Origin: Neckera pumila
Taxonomy: Eukaryota; Streptophyta; Bryopsida; Hypnales; Neckeraceae
Assembly (NCBI GenBank): GCA_963969595.1
Contig: OZ018408.1
Location: 7,933,823 to 7,997,822, forward strand
Direction: 5' to 3'
DNA: 64,000 nt
Made by a program: the position numbers and the translations under genes. The notes below the pieces were generated by a model. The model had not been told where the DNA came from, searched no databases, and saw only the letters and a list, made by a program, of their open reading frames with translations. Of this stretch, positions 45,123-55,240 are shown piece after piece (position 1 is the stretch's first letter; each line of letters starts with the position of its first letter).

Positions 45123-48100
45123 ACCCCTAGCAGGTCATCATGACCTTTTCCGGTCCGGTCCATATCATTCCGGTCCAACCCTAATCCGATCTGAGGTGAG
45201 ATCCGGATGTGATTCCGCTCCTGAATACTAACATTCTAACTGGATCAGATCTAGTTTTCTCCTTACTGGATTAGCGTTGCCTAACTCCAGTTCCCTTCTG
45301 CCCCTCTAATCGGATACAGATCCTAATTACCCGTTTCCGTTCCAATATTTAGATAAGCAAAGGAAAACCAAAAATTCTAGTTGCGACACCATCTTTAGAG
45401 TCAAGTTTGCCAAGCTCTAATACCCATAGTGAGCCATTGTTTGCCAATCCTTTTATTGGCATTGAATCTATTACATCTATCATCCACTCTTTAAGAAAAC
45501 TACGTGCACTGAAGGAATGGAGAAATGTCTTGAAAAATCTTGATTATGACATTTATACCATTTATAAGGTGAGTGTGTTACCTCCAACTTTCAATGGTAA
45601 TGTCATTTTTGAGTTTCTTCCATTTATTACCTCCTCTATTCCATCTTAAACTAAATAAATGATTGGGATGGATAAGTAGTAAGATGGGTATATCGGGTCT
45701 AAAACTGTTACAACAAGTATAACAAATCCTATAAGATTATCATTCCACACTTCTGCATGCGTAGGACATCTTTGTTGCATTAATCCCTCACTGCCTGGAA
45801 TATCTCAGAATGCACTGAAAAGGGGACGTATTTTGTCCCCTTAGACGGTGAGGGGGTAATCCAGGCTGTAAGTTTCCTAATTGTATTCATCAAATCAAGT
45901 CTGTTAATGAATTAGAGTGGGAAGGGTTTATACCATTGTTGTTTGAATTTAAAAGTGCACATCTTCAAGGGTCAACACTTGTTTGTAAAATCTGCAAGCA
46001 ACCTCTATTGTGACCTTAATTGCTCTATCAATCAATTTGAAATACAGTTCTATAACAAGGATTCTTCTTGCTAGGTGTTTTGTAAGGATATATTACATGT
46101 TTGGGAGAAATAACTTTACTTGTGCGTTTGTAGATCTCGGCATTCATGAATATCATATCAAAGATGGTGCACTCAAAGATATTAAGGAGCAAAATTGTAC
46201 TCTAATTGGAGAACAGATGGAAAAAACACCAGTTGCCACAAACTCCTCAATTGTGTTGGAGGCTACAAGTTGTGCCTGGATGGAGTTTCTACTAAAGACC
46301 CCTAACATTGATGAACTTCTTCTAGTTTTGGATAAGTTCAAATACTTTAGCTCTCCAAATATTCAAAAGGAGGTAAATTCGTTCAAATACTTAGGAGATT
46401 TGGAGTTATGGATAGCATTACAAGTTGATGGCAACAATCACTTGGGCATTTTTTTAGGAGAATAAATTTCCGGACCAGGAATCAGATATAGATAAATTTT
46501 TTGTCTTCAAAATGTTAAAAGTTGAACCAAGCAATGGATTGGACTTGGTCAAGCAAATGCAACTTGATAGTGACCTTCAAGATGCTTGGATAATGTTTGA
46601 TCATGTTAAATGTATTAAGAATTGGACTACCATGTCATGTATACGACTCCAAGTATTATCACGTTATGACTATATCTATATTTGTAATGTGTAATCTGAA
46701 GAATGTGCTGCTCAAATTGTATTTTGGAAAAACTTGAATTCTGTTCTTGCAAGACATGGTATATTTCATCCTAAATTCAAGGGATTTATAGCTGATAGTA
46801 TCCAAGCAAATTGGAATGCTGCAAGGACAGTCTATGGGTTGGGTGACATTCATGTTCTAATAGAAAACCAAGAAAAAACTTACCTTTTCCATTGGATTCA
46901 ATCAATGGAAAAACATACGAAAGTTGATATTTGATCGGATTTACAAGATCCACATCATCTGCTATGCAAGCAATACAAGAATACCGCTTCTTCCAAAAAC
47001 TCAAAAATTTGTTATCTTGCCATCAAAGCTTGGTGGTTGTCATGTGGTGCCACAACAAAAGAAGGACTTCATCAATTGGAACTTTGGCTATCATTCTGGT
47101 ATTTTTGTTATTGCCAGTAGGGAAGATTTATGCAACTTGTAAATATCTATTTTTTAGTAATCTTATTTCAAAATATTTGTACATTCATTGCAAATAAATA
47201 TTCAAAATTCAATTTTATGATCATTATTAATTACTCGGACAATCTTGAATTGAGAAGAGATATACATTGTCAATTTCATTGTAGCTCTTCTAATTGCTAC
47301 AAATATATTATAAAGAAGAGTATTAAATAATGATTATTGTTCATGTGATTATTCATCAAGTTTTGGGGCTAAGATCCCTCGTCAACAAGGACAATGAGAT
47401 TTGGTTCCTCCTATATTTTCTTAGTAGAAGAAGAACAACAGACATGAAGCATGTCTAGCCATTTTGTTGGCAACAACAAGATGGCTTGACCTTCTCCCCT
47501 AATTTGTTTTTATCAGAAACACTCAAACTGGAAGGAGGTTTATTCTTCCTATTCTTGACAACAAAAAGACTATACTACTTCTTTGGTTCATATCATAATT
47601 TCTTATTAACTTAAATTGTTAGTTATGCTTTCATTACCAATAGCAACAATATTATGTTTGCAATACATATATGTATCTGCCTAACCAAGTCACTATTTTG
47701 GCTTTGTAATTTCAAAATCTTTAGTGAATATGAGCTTGCGGAAATACCTGCTTGCAGTGTAGCCAAAATTATCCACAATAAGTGGCTTCAGCAATTTGGA
47801 AATCAAGGATACGATTTAAATACTGCCATTGTCGATGAATATGTAAATAAGAGCCTTCATACAAATGGTCAAGTATTATCAATATCTTGAAGGTGATCAA
47901 GCAAGGACGGATCCTGGAAAAGAAGAATTGCTACTCCGAGTTGCCCAACAATCAGCTCAATAATCAGGGAATCTAAAGGTGCTCACCAAAATTATACCCA
48001 ACATTTTGGGAGTGGAAGAATTCTTCAATAGAAAGCCTCATTTTGTTGAAACATGCCGTTGAGTTGTAGGTATGACCTGCACACCTCTTGGACAAAGTGA

Positions 48101-48230
48101 ATTTATCTCATCCACACGTTCAAATAAGGTCAAAAAGAGCCTTCATAAGCATTCAAAAGTTGAATCCTATTGTTGAAGACGTTTCTCCAAGTGCGGATAT
48201 AGATATTGACTATTGAGGATCCAATAGCAA

Positions 48231-49207
48231 CTGAGGATAAAAATTTCAAATTTAATTTTATTTATAGTTGCAATAAAAATTCTTCTTTATAAAGCCAAAA
48301 AATTATAGAATAATTCATTTATAAAATTTATAAAATCTTTGTACAAGTGAAAATTCAAAATACTTTACATAAAAATTTGGATGGATGAAAGAACAACTCT
48401 AATTTGCCAAAATTGTTTTTTTCATCCATCATTCTTATTTTGGACACTTCAACTTTAAGGATTGACTACAAACTTTCAAATTTTTAAAGTTACAAGTTGT
48501 AAGATTTTTAATTGGAATTTTACATATTTATAAGTTCACAAATTTTAATATTTTCAATTCCAATATATATAAGTTTATTTTTTTGGAAAGTGATTGTCAA
48601 TTTGCTATCTTTGAAAACAACTATAGATTCCAAATGTAGAAACGATGCTCATTAATCCTTCTATTTGTGCAAAACATGTGGAAGTTTATATTTATTATAT
48701 ACTTTGAAGTTCATGATAAACTTTCATACTTTTTTTTCAACTTGACCCCCACTTTTTCCTTTTCTTTATTCCAAAGTCATCAACTTTGGACCAACGATAA
48801 GAAAAAATAGACAACATAGATAATTGTCTAAATAAAAAATTGATCATATGAAGAATCCTTGCTTACTAGGAATAATAAGGATTTGTCTAAAAAAGTTAGT
48901 GATAGCCTATTAAATATTGAAGGTTCATTGGCCTATGATGAATCCTTATGTGTACATGCTAATAATTGATTAAGTTAACTTTCAAGATACCTTTATGTTA
49001 ATAAAAATTGTAAAATATGATGTACCTACGTGGAAAAAGCATTAAAGTACTTCTTAACCTTGAAACACATGAGAGGACATTTTATGCGCTTTGGATGATT
49101 TCATGGAGGTACATTGGATGGAAAAAAATAGTTCCTCTTCCACCAAAATGTGGAAGTTGCTTGAATATTTTTTTTAAATGAAATTGATCATTTCTCCAAT
49201 TATGCAT
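48231..49207. other. Unassigned AT-rich region
   Basis: No supported frame or repeat family. Confidence 0.4.
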
Positions 49208-49509
49208 TAGGAAAAATTTTAGCCCTCCAAAAGGCCTCAAGTTCTGCACCGGTTTGATGCAATTTTATAAAAAAAAATCAACATCAAATTTTTCAAACTT
49301 TTTCAAATTTTTTTCAATTTAAAAAAAATTGGGTGCTAATATGGCACTAGTAGTGCCACGTCAAGTTTTTATTTTTTTTAATATATACATATATATATAC
49401 GTAATTTTTTTTCCAAAAGAAACATTTTTTTATTCATTCTAAAATTGCACCGTAGGGATTCCGAAAAACAATTCCTTAGCGGCATTTTGAAGGGTTGAAA
49501 TTTTTCCTC
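49208..49509. mobile_element. TA-flanked MITE, copy 3 (about 302 bp)
   Basis: Ends are TA-GGAAAAATTTTAGCCCTCC and AGGGTTGAAATTTTTCC followed by TC instead of TA. A central GGCACTAGTAGTGCC palindrome is shared with copy 1. Confidence 0.65.
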
Positions 49510-49597
49510 ATGGAATATTTTAACTTTTCTACATAAGAAAATGCTCAATACATATATCACTAGTGTGACCCTGTGCCGTTGGCCCAATTTTCATCTA

Positions 49598-49672
49598 CTC
49601 CCGATTCCACTTCTGGTTCTACTTCCGATTCCACTCCCAGTTCTACTCCCGGTTCCACTCCCAGTACCAAGA
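49598..49672. repeat. Short minisatellite, unit about 24 bp
   Basis: CCGATTCCACTTCTGGTTCTAC-like units occur three times with small differences. Confidence 0.7.
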
Positions 49673-49865
49673 ACACCATTAAAATCAAAGTAAAAGTAAT
49701 TTTCTAATTTTTTAATCAATAAATACTTTGAAATTCAATAACTTTTGCACCACCGCTCCAAACGCCACGAAACCAAGCCCGTGCACCCCTCCTCGGCGAG
49801 AGCTTTCCGACGGTACCAAGCACGTGGCCGTGGGATGCATGGTCCGGGAGATCTCATCGTAACAA

Positions 49866-50114
49866 ACAAAACAAACAAACAAACAAACAAACAAACAAAC
49901 AAACAAACAAACAAACAAACAAACAAACAAACAAACAAACAAACAAACAAACAAACAAACAAACAAACAAACAAACAAACAAACAAACAAACAAACAAAC
50001 AAACAAACAAACAAACAAACAAACAAACAAACAAACAAACAAACAAACAAACAAACAAACAAACAAACAAACAAACAAACAAACAAACAAACAAACAAAC
50101 AAACAAACAAACAG
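49866..50114. repeat. (AAAC)n microsatellite, about 61 units
   Basis: Almost uninterrupted AAAC/ACAA units for about 245 bases. The long open frames on both strands across it (runs of VCLF or KQTN) are artefacts of a 4-base unit read in threes. Confidence 0.98.
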
Positions 50115-51329
50115 CCAAATTTAAGGTATAGATTATGAATTATATTTTAGCAACTTTAATCTCCTTGTTTTTATGTGAATTTTCATTATAAGAATGATCT
50201 ATTTAAACTTTGGTTTGATTAATGAAACAAAGTCAATGAAGTGCACCTTCTATTCCAACTTAAAAATTTGAAAAAGTCCTAAAGTTGAATATTTCATTTC
50301 AAATTGAATTTTGGGCTTGAAACCATGATCTCTTATTTTCCTAATTATAGTTGAATACTATAGTTGTTTTTATTCTATGATATTGTATAAAATTATATAT
50401 ACTTATAAAGAAGTTTTCATATTTTTTGAACTACTTTTTGTTTGACATAGATTTCATTGACTTTTCTTTAAAAAATTAAAATAATTTTATATTTTCATAA
50501 AAAATTCTAAAATATAATGACTTAAACATGGTAATTGATCTCTTGAAAATAAACACAAGAAACTAAGGCTCCATTGCTCTCCGCACTTCCAATGATGTCG
50601 ATTGAAGATTGAAAACTTAAAAATTCTATTTCTACCTCAAAAGATTTTGGCGGCAGAATTTTTTTGACCTTCATATATGCCAAAATATGTCAACCCCCCA
50701 CGGAAAACAAACATGCAATAGAAGAACGGATTTAAACAAAGCAAAAGTAAAAGCTACAATGGTCATAAGGGTGAGTTAATTATATATGTCAAATTGTTGA
50801 TGGGTAAAGCAGCTTCTATTGAAATCGATCATTGTTGAAGGTTAAAATTTGCTCTTCCAACAAAATTTTGTGTCATATCCAATAGTTTCTTCACAATTCT
50901 AAATTAAACATTCAAAAGAAAATTACTGCAAAAGTTATAAAAAGATTCTTTCAATTTCCATTCCAATGTGGTCATCTTAGCAAATTTACTTTAGAAAATT
51001 TATCTATTTTTCTACTTTATTAGATGGATTGATGTTTGTTCAAAAATCTTGATTCATTATATTTTGCCATTAATTCCATCTTGATTCATTTTATTTTGCC
51101 ATTAATCCCTAAAGGTTCAAATGTCTTTAAAGTCCTAATCCTTAAAGTCCCAAGTGTCCTAAGTGTCCCAATTTCTTTTATACAATTCATAAAAGTCTAG
51201 TGGAAGATCTTAGGGTTGGACATTCAAAAAATCAAACGTGTAGAATTTTTGCTCTTTGCATTGCATTAGAGGGGGTTTGGGGGCCTTAGAAGACTGTTTC
51301 AGGCCCGTTTCCCAGTCTGCCCATATTCA
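50115..51329. other. Unassigned AT-rich region
   Basis: 51090-51180 holds scraps of TTAA-family end sequence (TTAATCCCTAAAGGTTC, CTTAAAGTCCCAAG). Nothing else supported. Confidence 0.35.
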
Positions 51330-53560
51330 GTGAACGACAATTATGATGTAGATTTTGTCTACTCAACAAAACCCAAAGACAACAAATATAGGGGGGTAAT
51401 TCCTCTAAGAAAGGTCAATAAGTCTAATGTTTTGTGACTAAAATCACTTGTTTTGTATTGTGGATACTCATTTATTTGTATTCTAAGCTTATTTGAGGGG
51501 ATAATTTAAAGAAACCACACTTGATGTCAATTGGTCTCAATCCAACCCCAGTATTTATGTACAATAGATTCAAATGTATGCGGTCCCAGTCATGTATAGT
51601 ATGATTGGTTTGTGTCAAATTTTCTTGTCAAATCCTCAAGTTTTGTCAATTTGTCTTGGACAATGCATGCACTATCAAGTATCAGCGTAATCATATGGCC
51701 AATTTATATATTTAAATTACAAATAAACTTTTAGGTACAAATTCCTTTATTATCTTTCCTCTTTTTGTTCCCTCGTATCTAGGGAGTATTCTAATGACTA
51801 GCCTAATTCCAATTTAACATGCAAATATCAAACCAATGTTTCTATTATTTCTTCCCGTATGCAGGGCATGAGAAAGTTGGAATTCATTCTTGGTTTATTT
51901 GTTTACATTCTTGGCATCAGCCACTTAGCTTTAGCTTTATCAAAACTAATTTGTCAATGGCTTGGAGTAGCTTGTATGAGATCAATTAGACCAAGAAACC
52001 CACAAGAACACAAGTAGTCGATGGACTCAACCTATGACCGTGCATTGACTAATGGTTTAGACCAATTGTTCTACTGCAGCAGAGACTACTGCTGTGGTAA
52101 ATTCAAGAGTCTAATTACGGTTTCTTACACAGACAACTAGACTCAATCTCGAACAGCTTAAATACCTGTAACTTAATCTATTTGATAAACTCACTTCTTG
52201 CGTTCAACTGGACTGGTACTATCACTTGTACTGGGACTAATTTGTATTTATATTAAGCACAGTAAGGCTCATTAGATTTGCACAATTTAATTGACTAAGT
52301 ATTACAAACAGACAGTATACCAAGCTCCTGCCAATTGGATCACAAATTATACAGTAACCCATAATAGAATATTTCACATATTAGTAATTTACACACAACA
52401 AATTGATATTGGATTGTTAGCACAAACTTGTCAATTAAAATTCAAAGATGATTGGATCAATTAGATTTATAATTTGCTAACTAGTCATAAACAACTTCAT
52501 ATTTCACAATTCATGTGCAAATCCTACATATGAGACTTCACACACTTTAACTTAGATTTAAACCTGTCGTCAATTTGATCACCAGCAAATTTGCTCCGGT
52601 TCTTAAATTGTATAACACCAGTCAATTAAACACACAATTTCATAGACACTTGAGTCTACTAATCCCACTCAAATTGATCCAGACTCATACAGAAATATAC
52701 AAGTTAGAATTAATACTTCCAGCTCTAGACGATTAGATCTCACACACAACTTGTAATTTCATCACGCAATTTCTCACATAATAGTCCACACAGTTCCTCA
52801 TACAGACATCCATTTGAAAATTTAATATTTAAATCTCATAGTTCAACACACAATTTGAACTGACCAATTGTTCAATCAAGAATTCATCATACAAATAATA
52901 CACAAACAATTTGCAACTCTCACACAATAACAACTCACAAGTCGAGTGGTTTAATTAATATGTATTTCCAATCAATACAGAGGTTCGGCATTCATACTCA
53001 CAGTGATACTCAATTTGACTTACACCCACAACATTTTGAAATCACATAAACTCAAACAATTAGTCAACTTACAGTTTCCGTTAGCTAGATGATCCTGCCC
53101 AAGTCGGAGTGCGCAACAACTTGACCACCAAAACTCATGAATGATTATTTGACTCACACTGTCCACTTGACAAAATTCAAGGAACGGCTTCCCTCATTGT
53201 AGCATACAATTCACTCGGCAATTTGATTCATAAGATTAATTGACTCAATTGATTCAAAAATTGCACTCAAGGCTTTTCAAACACACACAAGAATTGCACT
53301 AGTATTCTCACACAATTAGATTCACGCACAAATACTTCAATAGTCAAATTCACTTTGCAAATTGACACACACACACATACTTCAAGGAACTTCACCACCT
53401 GTGAATTCCTCACAAACAAGTCACACTTACTCACCACTGTGAGTTTACAAAGACAATGACAATTTAATATATAGTATATATTACTTCGACAAATTGTATA
53501 GCTTGAGAGTTTGAAAACTAGACACCAGCTCTTCTTCACGCTAGAGAGAGAGAAAAAAAA
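51330..53560. mobile_element. Motif-packed non-coding element, copy 2
   Basis: The left edge TGATGTAGATTTTGTCTACT and the following GTCTAATGTTTTGTGACTAAAATCAC region match copy 1 at 34609-34720. Inside, CAATTTG, CAAATTG and GTCAATTTGTC-like words recur throughout, more diverged than in copy 1. No coding sequence is recognised. The right boundary is uncertain. Confidence 0.45.
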
Positions 53561-54017
53561 CTAGACATTTGGACTTATAGTCCCAAAAAGACGACTTCAA
53601 GGGAGGCATCTGTTCAAATTGAAATACACACCTGTCTTCTTAACCATGTTCATATCCTAGACTATTAGCCCATTAATATCCATCTTCATGTCTTTTAGAC
53701 TTCTATCCATGATTTTTAGCTATTTGACATACTACATTGGAAAATAGTCTACTTGTTTACTCTATTCACATTCACAAAGCCAAATAGACAAAAAAAAGTT
53801 TGAAAAATGTAGAACTACAACGATACAAGCGTGTCAAATTTTTTTTCTTCAAAAATAAAATATAATAAATTTTTTTTTACCAAAATGTCATTTTAAGCAA
53901 AAAGATTTTTTTTTTTCAAAAATGACGTTGCAGTCGCTGTGCCACGTCAGCCAACTGCTGCAGCTGCATTCACGCAGTCTAGAAACACAGGGGAACTTGC
54001 AGTCTGCCAGTCTCCCA

Positions 54018-54097
54018 ACACCCCAAAATCTCCTCTAATGGATTGGCAATTTTGAGTGTTTTTTGACAAAAGAATTGGCCTCAAGACTTATAGGTTA
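54018..54097. mobile_element. Truncated end of a TTAA-family element
   Basis: GGCAATTTTGAGTGTTTTTTG, then a degenerate CCTCAAGACTTATAGG-TTAA, match the right end of copies D and G. Confidence 0.5.
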
Positions 54098-54513
54098 AAG
54101 ATGTGGAAGTGTTTCTCTCTAAAAATTTGATTAAGGAATAAGTATTTGTAAATTTTCATACAAAAATGTCGAATATCTGTGATATTACATGGTAATTTTC
54201 ACACCATGACATTTTCAACTATAAATTTAAACCTTTAGTTGGGTGTCACCAATAGCGTATAGAGTAGCAGAAGCTAGTTTCTTAGAAAAATGTTGATGCA
54301 TTTCATTTATTCAATATTCACAAAAAATAACAAAAAATTTTCTAGATTCATTTTTTAACTCAAAATTTTGCACAAGGTTTAGTTTGCTTGTTAAAATAAT
54401 CTTATCACTGGAACCAGTGTGCTTCAAATCCATCTTAAAACTATTATTGACTACTTCCATTAATAATTTTTTGAAGGATGGAAATCAAGTTGTTGTTTTT
54501 GAATTTTTTTTCT

Positions 54514-55240
54514 TTAACCCCTAAAGGAAAAAGCTGTGTTTTTTGGCAACATAGCAATTTTGGGCAGCTCACTACGATTGGAGTTTGTATTTTTTTTCTT
54601 TGAAAATTTTACACATCATATGCCCAAAGAGTAGCTTTAAGGTCCAATAATTTTCATAACTTTCAACCACATAGTTAAAAAGTTATTGTATGATATGTAA
54701 TTTTCTTTGAACTTTGGGTAGCCCGGGCAACTCAAAAAAATTCTTTAAAAATGACTTTTATAAAAAAAAAAATTTGAAATTGGTTCTTTAGATTTATATA
54801 TATGTAAAAAGCTTTCAATCATTCAATTTTGATCAATGAGTCAAAAGTTACAAGGAGTTTTAGTTTGTAGGTAGTTATGGTTTTCAAAGATTCCATACCT
54901 ACCATCAAACTTAAATTACTCATAAATTTTGACTGATTGATTGAAATCAAATGATTCAAAATTTCTCATGTGTGTATAAATCTAAAGAACTAATTTCAAT
55001 TTCAATTTTTTTTTAAAATCATTTTTAAGGAAGTTTTTTCAGTTCAAAGAAAATTATGTGTCATGCAATAACTTTTTAACTACATAGTCAAAAGTTACCA
55101 AAGTTATTAGGCCTTAAAGTTGCTCCTTGGGCACATGTTGTGTAAAATTTTTAAAGAAAAAAAATAAAATCTCCATTTGTAGTGAGCTGCCCAAAATTGC
55201 TATGTTGCCCCAAAATGGTGTTTGGTCCTTTTGGGGTTAA
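54514..55240. mobile_element. TTAA-flanked fold-back element, copy E (727 bp)
   Basis: The left half (TTAA-CCCCTAAAGG...GCAATTTTGGGCAGCTCACTAC) is repeated as an imperfect reverse complement in the right half (GTAGTGAGCTGCCCAAAATTGC...CCTTTTGGGG-TTAA). Nearly the whole element can fold into one hairpin with arms of roughly 330 bases. It is related to copy F. Confidence 0.8.

Larger units (their letters stand above)
42133..45402. mobile_element. 3.27 kb element with 12 bp inverted ends and AAGT duplication
   Basis: Left end GACTCTAAAGAT and right end ATCTTTAGAGTC are perfect complements, and AAGT flanks both (42129-42132, 45403-45406). Deleting the element with one AAGT rejoins the host pseudogene in frame (codon AGT to codon TTG at 45407). 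Composition is GC-richer than its surroundings, with many TCCGG words. It encodes - strand frames (44840-44052, 43996-43172) behind a TATA-like box. No terminal direct repeats are seen, so it is not an obvious LTR element; a 4 bp duplication is unusual for plant DNA transposon superfamilies. Confidence 0.75.
41665..48230 (+). pseudogene. Decayed transposase-like gene, interrupted by a 3.27 kb insertion
   Basis: Broken + frames line up as one ancestral protein. They run SYADLWERLEKSGAIPWPF (41830-41890), TAG, DVEEEEQIAVPLKGLNTNGE (to 42123), TAA, insertion, SSNTHSEPLFANPFIG and LRALKEWRNVLKNLDYD (45407-45560), GYIGSKTVTTSITNPIRLSF (45690-45750), YYMFGRNNFTC and VATNSSIVLEATS (46095-46460), LQDAWIMFDHVKCIKNWTTM (46575-46635), FWKNLNSVLARHGI and GFIADSIQANWNAARTVYG (46725-46840), LFHWIQSMEKHTK (46885-46923), then after a frameshift LQDPHHLLCKQYKN and IKAWWLS; ELAEIPACSVAKIIHNKWLQ (47735-47790) and KEELLLRVAQQSAQ (47925-47965). 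FWKNL...ADSxQANWNA...W is typical of a DDE-type DNA transposase core; a Mutator-like identity is likely but unproven. At least four stops and two frameshifts make it inactive. Confidence 0.6.

Noticed and set aside
42133..45402. LTR retrotransposon in - orientation starting TGTCGCAAC
   Set aside because: I could not find a second copy of that terminus, a primer-binding site or any reverse-transcriptase sequence; the inverted ends and AAGT explain the boundaries better.
49712..50131. Long overlapping frames on both strands (VCLF and KQTN repeats)
   Set aside because: They arise only because a stop-free 4-base microsatellite is read in triplets.
17694..55240. CCCTAAA at the element ends as interstitial telomere sequence
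   Set aside because: It occurs singly, always at TTAA-flanked element ends, and never as a tandem CCCTAAA array.
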